The position numbers were made by a program, and so were the translations under genes. A stretch of DNA of 64,000 bases from Sphingopyxis sp. LC81 (GTDB lineage Bacteria > Pseudomonadota > Alphaproteobacteria > Sphingomonadales > Sphingomonadaceae). Of the stretch, positions 8,785 to 16,484 are shown one piece after another. Numbering within the stretch: position 1 is the first letter of the stretch; each line of letters starts with the position of its first letter. The DNA lies in NCBI RefSeq assembly GCF_000756375.1, contig NZ_JNFD01000035.1, forward strand, positions 223,501-287,500, given 5' to 3'. The notes below the pieces were generated by a model, which searched no databases, was not told where the DNA came from, and saw only the letters and a list, made by a program, of their open reading frames with translations.

Positions 8785-8842
8785 GGGTGTCCGTGCGATG
8801 TCGATGGTCAGTCGCCGCGCGCGCGGCAGCCGGCGCAGCCGG

Positions 8843-9364
8843 TCATTCGGCGGCCACCGGCGCGAGTCCGCCGTCGCTGCGCACGCGCGCCTGGCCGAGC
8901 GGCTGCAATTCGGCACGATGCTTCCACAGCAATTCCTTATACCCGATCACCCGGCCGTCGTGCGCGGTCAGCGTAACGGGGCCGATCGGCTGTTCGTCGC
9001 GCGCATCGACCAGCACCGGGGTCGACGGCACGCCAGCGCCCCATTTCTCGCCCCATTGGCGGAGCGCGATCATCGCGGGGAGCAGCTCGATGCCCTTTTC
9101 GGTCAGCTGATATTGAACCTTGCGGCGGTCCTCGGCCATCACTTCGCGCGCCATAATGCCATGATCGACCAGCCGCGACAGCCGGTTCGACAGGATGTTG
9201 CGCGCGATGTTCAGTTCCTGCTGGAACTCCTCGAAATGATGGACGCCGTTGAAGGCCGCGCGAAGGATCATGAACGACCATCGTTCGCCCATCGCTTCCA
9301 GCGCCAGCGGCAGGGCGCAATTGCCCCCGTCCATGTCGTTCAGCAGTTCGCGTAATTTTCCCAT
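8843..9364 (-). CDS. HxlR-family transcriptional regulator
   Basis: A 173-residue winged-helix regulator. The HxlR core occupies residues 14-105: CALPLALEAMGERWSFMILR, the recognition helix region NILSNRLSRLVDHGIM and the wing with YQLTEKG. A C-terminal extension of about 60 residues is unusual for a family that often ends near 110-130. HxlR proteins bind as dimers to short inverted repeats and often act on the gene next door. Two such repeats lie between this gene and the divergent small exported protein at 9490, the likely target. Start ATG 9364 fits the family N-terminus. Confidence 0.9.
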   Translation of the reverse strand: MGKLRELLNDMDGGNCALPLALEAMGERWSFMILRAAFNGVHHFEEFQQELNIARNILSNRLSRLVDHGIMAREVMAEDRRKVQYQLTEKGIELLPAMIALRQWGEKWGAGVPSTPVLVDARDEQPIGPVTLTAHDGRVIGYKELLWKHRAELQPLGQARVRSDGGLAPVAAE

Positions 9365-9418
9365 GACCCAAGCCCTAACGTAAAATCGGCATATCCGTCA
9401 AAAAAATATAGGGCCTCC

Positions 9419-9471
9419 GTTGCATTTCGCAACTCAAACTCTAGGTAGCGCTTCGCAACCTATCGGTTGCG
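9419..9471. promoter_or_regulatory. candidate HxlR operator pair
   Basis: Two related inverted repeats occupy the divergent intergenic region: GTTGC-ATTTC-GCAAC (9419-9433) and CGCAACC-TATC-GGTTGCG (9454-9471). Both present GTTGC/GCAAC half-sites, with centres about 37 bases apart. They precede the strong AGGAGG ribosome site (9479-9484) of the gene at 9490. A dimeric HxlR regulator bound here could control both directions. This is inference from position and symmetry. Confidence 0.5.
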
Positions 9472-9489
9472 CAAAAACAGGAGGTCCTA

Positions 9490-9825
9490 ATGCCCATATT
9501 CAAGCTTTCTCCCCACTCCCGTTCCTTCGCGATCGCAGGCGCCGCGCTGTTCGGCGGGCTCGCCTTCGCATCCACGGCCGCAACCGCCGCGGGCGGCTCC
9601 TTTTATCGCGCCGAGCTTGCCAGCCCGACTACCCAGGCGCGTTTCGTCGCACGCGACGTGGTGTGGGTCTGCAAGGATGCGAGCTGCGCCGCGGGCCAGG
9701 GAACGAGCCGCCCGCTGATCATGTGCTCGGCGCTCGCGAAAGCCGCCGGTCCGGTGACGAGCTTCACCGCGGGCGGCAAGGCGCTCGAAGCCGACGACCT
9801 CGCGCGCTGCAACGCCGCGAAATAA
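9490..9825 (+). CDS. small exported protein, CC_3452-like
   Basis: A 111-residue protein with a clear signal peptide (hydrophobic residues about 13-32, cleavage near TAA-GG). The mature part is about 75 residues: FYRAELASP, a WVCKDASC pair of cysteines, and further cysteines in LIMCSAL and near the C-terminus, so one or two disulphides are likely. It resembles the alphaproteobacterial CC_3452 family, whose function I do not know. Translation starts at ATG 9490 five bases after AGGAGG. The divergent HxlR regulator and the paired operators suggest inducible expression. A hairpin with a T-run follows the gene. Confidence 0.78.
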   Translation: MPIFKLSPHSRSFAIAGAALFGGLAFASTAATAAGGSFYRAELASPTTQARFVARDVVWVCKDASCAAGQGTSRPLIMCSALAKAAGPVTSFTAGGKALEADDLARCNAAK

Positions 9826-9840
9826 TTTAGCCTCAAGCCT

Positions 9841-9904
9841 TGGAAAGCCGTCACGCTTCGCCCCCCCTCGCGGGCGGGACGCGGCGGCTTTCCAGCGCCT
9901 TTTT
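9841..9904 (+). terminator. Rho-independent terminator
   Basis: TGGAAAGCCG (9841-9850) pairs perfectly with CGGCTTTCCA (9885-9894), and further G/C pairing is possible in the loop. GCGCCTTTTT follows. It ends the small exported gene before rsh. Confidence 0.65.
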
Positions 9905-10017
9905 CCGCACCGCGAACGATGCTTCCAACCGGCTTTATCAAAGTTGCTGATCTCAGGCCGTTCCACGCAAGCAAATTTCGCATTGCAATATTGCCTGCAT
10001 GAACGACATTGGTCGCG

Positions 10018-12111
10018 ATGCTGAGGCAATATGAACTTGTCGAGCGCGTGCGCGCTTATGATCCCGACGTCGACGAGGCGCTGCTCAATCGCGCCTATGT
10101 GTTTACCGTCCAGAAGCACGGCAGCCAGAAACGCGCGTCGGGCGATCCCTATTTCAGCCATCCGGTCGAGGTCGCGGGCATTTTGACCGACCTCCATCTC
10201 GACGCCGAGACGATCGTCACCGCGCTGCTCCACGACACGCTCGAAGATACGCTGACGACGCCCGAGGAGATCGAACGCCTGTTCGGCAGCGACGTCGGCC
10301 GACTCGTCGACGGTGTCACCAAGCTCAGCAAGATCGAGGCGCAGACCGAGAATGAGCGCGCCGCCGAGAATCTCCGCAAATTCCTGCTCGCGATGTCCGA
10401 CGATATTCGCGTGCTGCTGGTCAAGCTCGCCGACCGGCTGCACAATATGCGGACGCTGCATTTCATCAAGAATCCCGAGAAGCGCCGCCGCATCGCCAAG
10501 GAGACGATGGATATCTATGCCCCGCTCGCCGAGCGGATCGGCATGTATGAATATATGCGCGAGATGCAGCTGCTCGCGTTCAGCGAGCTCGAGCCCGAAG
10601 CCTATGCGACGATCACCGGGCGCCTCGCCAAGCTGACCGCGGGCGGCAAGGACAAGGTCGCGGCGATCAGCCGCGAATTCAAGGAGCTGCTCGCGAAGAA
10701 CGGGATCGAGGCCGAGGTGTCGGGGCGCGAGAAGCACCCCTATTCGATCTGGCGCAAGATGCAGGAACGGCATGTCAGCTTCGAACAGGTAACCGACATT
10801 ATCGCGTTCCGCATCATCACCCCGACCGACGCCGATTGCTACGCCGCGCTGGGGCTGATCCATCGCAAGTGGAAAATGGTGCCAGGCCGGTTCAAGGATT
10901 ATATCTCGACGCCGAAACGCAACGGCTACAAATCGCTGCACACGACGATCATGCACCAGCAGAATATGCGGATCGAAATCCAGCTTCGTAGCCTCGGCAT
11001 GCACCAGCAGTCCGAATTCGGCTTCGCCGCGCACTGGGCGTATAAACAGGGCGGTGCCGTTCCCGACGGACAGGCGGGGTGGATCCGCGACCTGATCGAA
11101 ATCCTCGAACAGACGCACGATCCCGAAGAGTTCCTCGAAAACACGCGCATCGCGATGTATCAGGACCGCATCTTCGCTTTCACGCCGAAGGGCAGCCTGC
11201 ACCAGCTACCCAAGGGCGCGACGCCGGTCGATTTCGCCTATGCGGTTCACACCGGGCTCGGCGACCGCACCGTCGGCGCGAAGGTCAACGGCCGGCTGGT
11301 GCCGCTCCGCACGCAGCTCAACAATGGCGATACGGTCGAGATTCTCTCGTCCGACAAGCAGACGCCGCAGCCCGCGTGGCTGGGCTTCGCGGTCACCGGC
11401 AAGGCGCGCGCGGCGATCCGCCGCCATGTGCGGTCGAAGGAAAAGGTCGAACTCGCGGCGCTCGGCCGCAAGATGTACGACGAGATCGCGCTCCGCCTGC
11501 CGAACAAGGTCGGCGACAAGGCGCGAATCGCGGCGCGCGAGCGGCTGAAGCTCGACGACGACACCGCGCTCTATGTCGCGATCGCCAAGCAGCGGATCAC
11601 CGACAATGCGCTGCTCGAAGCGCTCGTCCCCGGCATCACCGCCGAGATGAAGACCAAGCCGGGCAAACTCGTGCAAGGCGCGGCGGTGTCGATCGCCGGG
11701 CTGACCCCGGGTGTCGCCTATCAGCTTGCCGATTGCTGCCACCCCGTCCCGGGCGACCGCATCGTCGGCCTGTCGCGCCCCGGCGAGGGGATCGAGGTGC
11801 ACGTCATCGACTGCCCCCGCCTTGCCGACGGGATCGACGCCGACTGGATCGACCTTCGGTGGCAGGAAGACAGCGAGGGCGGCAATGCGCGGCTGTGCAT
11901 CGTCATCCTCAACGAACCCGGCACGCTCGCCGAAATGTCGGGCATCCTCGCCGCGAATATGGCGAACATCACCAATTTGCGCCTGTCGAACCGCGAAGGC
12001 GGTTTCCACACCTATGACGTCGTCGTCGAGGTGCGCGATGTGCAGCATGTGATGCGCATCCTGTCGGCGCTGCGCGCGTCGGACACGGTGGTGCAGGCCG
12101 AGCGGCAATAA
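10018..12111 (+). CDS. rsh: bifunctional (p)ppGpp synthetase/hydrolase (Rel/SpoT homologue)
   Basis: A 697-residue long RSH enzyme that makes and degrades (p)ppGpp in the stringent response. Domains in order: the HD hydrolase (about 20-180) with FSHPVEVA and the catalytic HDTLEDT; the synthetase (about 230-340) with GREKHPYSIWRKM and the NGYKSLHTT substrate loop; TGS (about 380-440, FTPKGSLHQLPKGATPVDFAYAVH); a zinc-finger-like CCHPVPGD segment (about 575); and a C-terminal ACT domain. Both active sites look intact, as expected for the single RSH of many alphaproteobacteria. ATG 10018 is preferred over an in-frame TTG at 10009. No clear ribosome site precedes either. Confidence 0.95.
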   Translation: MLRQYELVERVRAYDPDVDEALLNRAYVFTVQKHGSQKRASGDPYFSHPVEVAGILTDLHLDAETIVTALLHDTLEDTLTTPEEIERLFGSDVGRLVDGVTKLSKIEAQTENERAAENLRKFLLAMSDDIRVLLVKLADRLHNMRTLHFIKNPEKRRRIAKETMDIYAPLAERIGMYEYMREMQLLAFSELEPEAYATITGRLAKLTAGGKDKVAAISREFKELLAKNGIEAEVSGREKHPYSIWRKMQERHVSFEQVTDIIAFRIITPTDADCYAALGLIHRKWKMVPGRFKDYISTPKRNGYKSLHTTIMHQQNMRIEIQLRSLGMHQQSEFGFAAHWAYKQGGAVPDGQAGWIRDLIEILEQTHDPEEFLENTRIAMYQDRIFAFTPKGSLHQLPKGATPVDFAYAVHTGLGDRTVGAKVNGRLVPLRTQLNNGDTVEILSSDKQTPQPAWLGFAVTGKARAAIRRHVRSKEKVELAALGRKMYDEIALRLPNKVGDKARIAARERLKLDDDTALYVAIAKQRITDNALLEALVPGITAEMKTKPGKLVQGAAVSIAGLTPGVAYQLADCCHPVPGDRIVGLSRPGEGIEVHVIDCPRLADGIDADWIDLRWQEDSEGGNARLCIVILNEPGTLAEMSGILAANMANITNLRLSNREGGFHTYDVVVEVRDVQHVMRILSALRASDTVVQAERQ

Positions 12112-12112
12112 C

Positions 12113-12186
12113 CGTCATCCCAGCGAAAGCTGGGATCGCTGGCGCATTTCAAAACGATAGCGGTCCCAGCTGTCGCTGGGACGACG
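12113..12186. repeat. REP-like inverted repeat between convergent genes
   Basis: Two 28-base arms (12113-12140 and 12159-12186) are imperfect reverse complements with four mismatches. Each arm has its own small hairpin, TCCCAGCGA.AGCTGGGA. The GTCATCCCAGCGAAAGCTGGGA type is a common intergenic repeat in sphingomonads, to my recollection. It lies between rsh and the convergent decahaem gene, where it could end both transcripts. Confidence 0.7.
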
Positions 12187-12191
12187 ATTCA

Positions 12192-15100
12192 TCAGTTCGC
12201 GTAGACCAGCGGCGGCCGCCAGGCATTCTGGTCGACCTCGTCGCTGACCTTGTAGACCATGCCCCCGCTGTTCAGGAACAGCTTCTCCATCTCGGGCCGC
12301 GTGAACGGCCGCGATCCGACACGCCCGAACACTGCCATCTGCCCGCCGGTCTCGTCGACCGCGCGGTCGCGGTCGAGCCCCTTCGACAGCGCGAGCGCGG
12401 GTGACGGTGTCTTCGCCCACGCGATCAGTTCGGGAGTCGGCTTGGGCGAGAAGCCATAGAGGCCCGGATTGTCGGGGCTGGTCAGCTGCAGCACCTTGAT
12501 GCCGTTCCGCCCGTCGGCGACGTAACCGAACAGCGACGCATTGGTCGATGCGACGATGACGTCCTCGGCATCATTGAGCGCGCCGCCGAACGTCAGCCCC
12601 GGCCACACAATCGGCGCCGCGGGGCGCGTCACATCGACGATCACAAGGCCGTCCGCCTTAGCCGCGACATACATATAGGTGCGCGCGAGATAGATTTTCC
12701 GCGCGTTCGCCAGCCGTACCGTGCCCGACGGCACCGCGACCGGCTGCGCGAGGTTGGTGACGTCGAACAGCTTCACCCCTTCGGCATCGGTAACCCAGAG
12801 GTAACGGAACTGCACCGCGCTCGCGCGCGCATCGGTCAGCGGCAGCTGCGCGGTGACCTTGGGCTGGAGCGGGGTCGAGAGGTCGAGCACGACGAGCCCC
12901 GCGTCGGTGGTGACATAGGCGATGCTGCCCGCCAGCGTCACATGCCGCGCGCCCGCCAGCACATTGCCCTCGTTCCACGTCAACGCGCGCTTGAACTTGT
13001 TATTGCGGAATTCAGCGTCGGCCAATGTGTCGATGTCGACCAGAACCAACCCTTCGACGCTGTCGGTGATCACCGCGTAACGGTAGATATCGTGCATCAC
13101 CTGTTCGTGGTTCTCGGGGAAATTCTTTACGATATTCTCGTTGCGCGACACGCTGACCGGCTGCGTCGTCGCAATCGCCATACAGGTCGCATTCTTCGTC
13201 TTCACATGCGTGTCCTGCCCGAGCGCCGAGAAGGGCGCGCGGATGATGCGTTCGGAGAAGCCCTTGTTGCCGATCGACGCGACGTCATAGACGCGGAAGC
13301 CGCCCCTGCCCTCGGCGACGAACATATATTCGCCACGCTGTTGCAGGCAGTTCACGCGGCCGCTCGTCCCCTGGACGATATTGGCGAATTCCTCGAGCGC
13401 ATGCGTCTCGCCAGACAGTTTCTTGTCGAAGATCTTGCCGCGCACCCAATTCTTCAGCTCGCGGCCATTCTGTTCGACGTGCAGCTTCCAATAGTCGGGG
13501 TAGGCATATTTCTGCAGATAGCTGCCGATCACCGCCTGCGGTTCGTCCCATTCGGTGACGCGCGTCGCCTGGAAGCTGTTTTCCTGACCCGACCAGACGT
13601 TCAGACCGACGAAATTGACGAAATTGGTGCCGAGCAAATTGAGCTGCGCCATGATCGCATTATTGTCATCGGCGGCCGACAGATGGCAGTCGCTGCACTG
13701 CTTCGTTTCGGAACGCCGCACCGTATGCGGAAAATGCGGCGCAAAGGCCTGGCTCGAATAGCCCGCCGACGAGATCGGCGGCTGCTGCACATAGATGCGC
13801 TCGCGGTTGATGTTGGTCGACGACAGGACGAGCGCCGAGGTCGAGCGCACCGGGGTGATGATCCCGCGCGCTTCGCCATTCGGGCCCGGCTCGCCGGGCT
13901 TGGTGAGCTGGTGGCGGCCGAGCTGGAACATCTCGTCGCGCGCCACCTGCGGGTTGTACGTCGCGAAGTTGCGCGTCTCCTCACCCTCGAAATGGTGCAT
14001 CTTGGTCTTCCAGTTCGCCTCGATCGGCAAATGACAGCCGCCGCAACTCGTCGTCCACGACAGGTGGCAGGTAAAGCAGGTCATCTTGTCGTCGCCGTGC
14101 GCGCGATCTTCCTTCGCGATCCCCGGCCCCCATTCGAACTTGCCGTCCTCCGACCCGCTGCGCGCCATCAGCTTGGCGCGCGCCGCCTTCGCGTTGAAGT
14201 GCGGCCCCGGGGTCACCGCCTGCTTGACCAGGCTGACCTGCCATTCGAGCTTCGGATCGACGATCGAGCGCTGGATCAGGCCAATGACTTCGGCATCGTC
14301 ATTATACTGGAATTCGAAGCGCCGGCGCCCGTCGGGATTGCGGAGCAGCGCCAGATTATTGCCCTGCGGCCGCGCCGCGACGTTCGAGGTGAGCAGGTTA
14401 GGGAAGGCGTCGGCGGTGCCGTGGCAATCCTTGCAGCTGATCTCGACCGCGTTCGCGACCTCGCCCTGGATATAGCCGTTGCCGTGGCTGTCCTGCGCGA
14501 AGTGGCAGTCGGCGCATTGCATGCCCTTTTCGGCATGGATGTCCATCATATGGACCGCCTTGCCGGGGTTCAGCCCGGGCGGCACGAACTTGCCCTCTAT
14601 CCCCGGACGCCCCGGATCGGCGCTCGTCAGGCAGAGGTCGCGTTCTTTCGGATCGGTATAATGGCTGCAGCTTTTGCGCCACTTCTCGGGATCCTTCGGA
14701 TCGATGATGTTGGCGGTGTCGGTGCCATAGGTCGCCATATTGCCGTCGGCGGTCAGCAGATTGCCGCTCCGGTCGCGCTTGAAGATGCCGCGGAAGTTCC
14801 AGCCATGGCCGTGATAGTCGGCGAACTGCGTATCCTTGTTGCTGTCGTTGACGTCATAGACGTCGCGCAGGAATTCGACGTCGGCCCACAGCCCGCGCGT
14901 CGCCGCACCCTCGGGATTGCGTTCGAGCACCTGATGGACCTCGGCGGCGGTCGGATAGCGCTGCTGCTTATATTTCTTCCGATACTCCTCGTCGCTCATC
15001 CCGGGCGGACGCGGCGCCGTGTTGTCCGGCCCCGGCCACATCTGCGGCGCGTCCGATTCATAATCCCACATCGTGTAGCCGAGGTAAGAATTCAGGAAGA

Positions 15101-16484
15101 TGTTCGGCTGGTGCATGTGGCACGACATGCACTGCGAGGTCGGGATCGCGCGGGTGAAGGCGTGGCTGATCGGGTGGCCCGATTCGCCGCGCGCCGGCGA
15201 TCCGGGGCGTGCCGGAACGTCGGGATCGGCGGGGTCGATCAGCGCGCCGTGACCGCCACCGGCCTGATGGCCATCCCCGGCGCCATGCGCATCGCCGCCG
15301 TGCCCGCTCTCGGGCTTCCATTTCTTCTCCGCAATCGTCGGATCGACCGTCGCCGTCTCGCCATCGCGGCCGAACTTGGCATAGGTCAGGCTGTGCCGCG
15401 GCTCGCGGTCGTTGGCGTAGATGACGTGACAGCCCGAGCAGCCCGAATGGCGATAGTCGCCGGGCTGGTCGTTCGTCCCCATGAACCACGACAGCGGGTC
15501 GTTGAGGCGCGTCTTGTGGATGTTGAGCACGGGGATCGAGACACGCAGCCCGGTGCCGGGCCCGCGGTTCGATTGCTTGAGGTCGGGACGCCCCGGCTCC
15601 TCGAGCCGCTGGATGCTGCCCGTCGGATTGGGCAGGCCGATTTCGGGGAATTGCGTGTTGATGTTGCGCCCGCCGCGCTCGAAGACGCGGAAGACGTCGC
15701 CCGGCGGCAGTACGCTCCAGCGCGGCAGCGGGTACATTTTCGCGAGCGCGCCGCGCTTTTTCTCTTCGTCGGTCAATATCTTGTCGAAACCGAAGCCTGG
15801 CTTGCACGCTTCCTTATACTCCTCGGCGGTCAGCCGCGACGAGGGCGACAGGATGCACGCGGCTTCGCCGGTGCGCGTATAGGCTTCGCCGAAGATGTAG
15901 TTCTTATACGGCACGATGCCGTTGTTATACGCCGCGCCGCCCCACAACATCGCGCCGGTCGACATCATCGACCGCTCGGTCGCCTCGATCACCTCGAGGT
16001 GACAGGCGCCGCATGCTTCGCGCGCGACGCGGTAGTCGCTCGGGTTCACGAAGCGGATGAATTCGGGCGATTCCTTGTTGAGCAACGTATAGCTGCGCTC
16101 GGGGTTCGCCGAGCTGTCGTGCCAGGCGCCGGGCAAGGTCGGCTGCGGATGCGCGAGCTTCATCACTGCCTTGTTCGTCGGATGCTGGTAGCCGAGGCTG
16201 GGCGTGCCGCGCTGGCTCGCATCGCCGCCATGGCAGTCGGTGCAGCCGAGCTTCACCGCGGGGGTCGCGTGCATCGACGGCTGGTCGGTGCGCGTGTGGC
16301 AGCTGTAGCAGCCTTCCGACTTCGCACTGACATCGGCGTCGCTCTGCTCGCGCGGTGCCGGCGGGGTGAAGCGATATTCGATCTTGAGCGGCTTCTCTTC
16401 CTCGGCCGCGCGCACGACGCTCGCGCCAAAGGCGGCGCACATCGTCACGAAAGCGAGCAGGGCGAAGAGTTTGCGCATCAGCAT
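12192..16484 (-). CDS. decahaem c-type cytochrome with C-terminal LVIVD propeller
   Basis: A 1430-residue exported protein with a type I signal peptide (hydrophobic 6-24, cleavage near VRA-AE at 26-27). Exactly ten CXXCH haem sites begin near residues 59, 81, 158, 349, 452, 657, 684, 803, 814 and 930. Many further His residues could be distal ligands. A His/Gly-rich insert (about 394-413) may bind metal. Residues about 1045-1340 hold repeated YMFVAEGRGGFRVYDV, GLVLVDI, GLVVLDLSTP and GLVIVDVTRP units typical of LVIVD beta-propellers. No catalytic motif is visible, so an electron-transfer or surface role is inferred. It is last in a four-gene operon, and its ATG overlaps the porin stop by one base (TGATG). 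Whether it is periplasmic or extracellular cannot be decided from sequence. Confidence 0.87.
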   Translation of the reverse strand: MLMRKLFALLAFVTMCAAFGASVVRAAEEEKPLKIEYRFTPPAPREQSDADVSAKSEGCYSCHTRTDQPSMHATPAVKLGCTDCHGGDASQRGTPSLGYQHPTNKAVMKLAHPQPTLPGAWHDSSANPERSYTLLNKESPEFIRFVNPSDYRVAREACGACHLEVIEATERSMMSTGAMLWGGAAYNNGIVPYKNYIFGEAYTRTGEAACILSPSSRLTAEEYKEACKPGFGFDKILTDEEKKRGALAKMYPLPRWSVLPPGDVFRVFERGGRNINTQFPEIGLPNPTGSIQRLEEPGRPDLKQSNRGPGTGLRVSIPVLNIHKTRLNDPLSWFMGTNDQPGDYRHSGCSGCHVIYANDREPRHSLTYAKFGRDGETATVDPTIAEKKWKPESGHGGDAHGAGDGHQAGGGHGALIDPADPDVPARPGSPARGESGHPISHAFTRAIPTSQCMSCHMHQPNIFLNSYLGYTMWDYESDAPQMWPGPDNTAPRPPGMSDEEYRKKYKQQRYPTAAEVHQVLERNPEGAATRGLWADVEFLRDVYDVNDSNKDTQFADYHGHGWNFRGIFKRDRSGNLLTADGNMATYGTDTANIIDPKDPEKWRKSCSHYTDPKERDLCLTSADPGRPGIEGKFVPPGLNPGKAVHMMDIHAEKGMQCADCHFAQDSHGNGYIQGEVANAVEISCKDCHGTADAFPNLLTSNVAARPQGNNLALLRNPDGRRRFEFQYNDDAEVIGLIQRSIVDPKLEWQVSLVKQAVTPGPHFNAKAARAKLMARSGSEDGKFEWGPGIAKEDRAHGDDKMTCFTCHLSWTTSCGGCHLPIEANWKTKMHHFEGEETRNFATYNPQVARDEMFQLGRHQLTKPGEPGPNGEARGIITPVRSTSALVLSSTNINRERIYVQQPPISSAGYSSQAFAPHFPHTVRRSETKQCSDCHLSAADDNNAIMAQLNLLGTNFVNFVGLNVWSGQENSFQATRVTEWDEPQAVIGSYLQKYAYPDYWKLHVEQNGRELKNWVRGKIFDKKLSGETHALEEFANIVQGTSGRVNCLQQRGEYMFVAEGRGGFRVYDVASIGNKGFSERIIRAPFSALGQDTHVKTKNATCMAIATTQPVSVSRNENIVKNFPENHEQVMHDIYRYAVITDSVEGLVLVDIDTLADAEFRNNKFKRALTWNEGNVLAGARHVTLAGSIAYVTTDAGLVVLDLSTPLQPKVTAQLPLTDARASAVQFRYLWVTDAEGVKLFDVTNLAQPVAVPSGTVRLANARKIYLARTYMYVAAKADGLVIVDVTRPAAPIVWPGLTFGGALNDAEDVIVASTNASLFGYVADGRNGIKVLQLTSPDNPGLYGFSPKPTPELIAWAKTPSPALALSKGLDRDRAVDETGGQMAVFGRVGSRPFTRPEMEKLFLNSGGMVYKVSDEVDQNAWRPPLVYAN

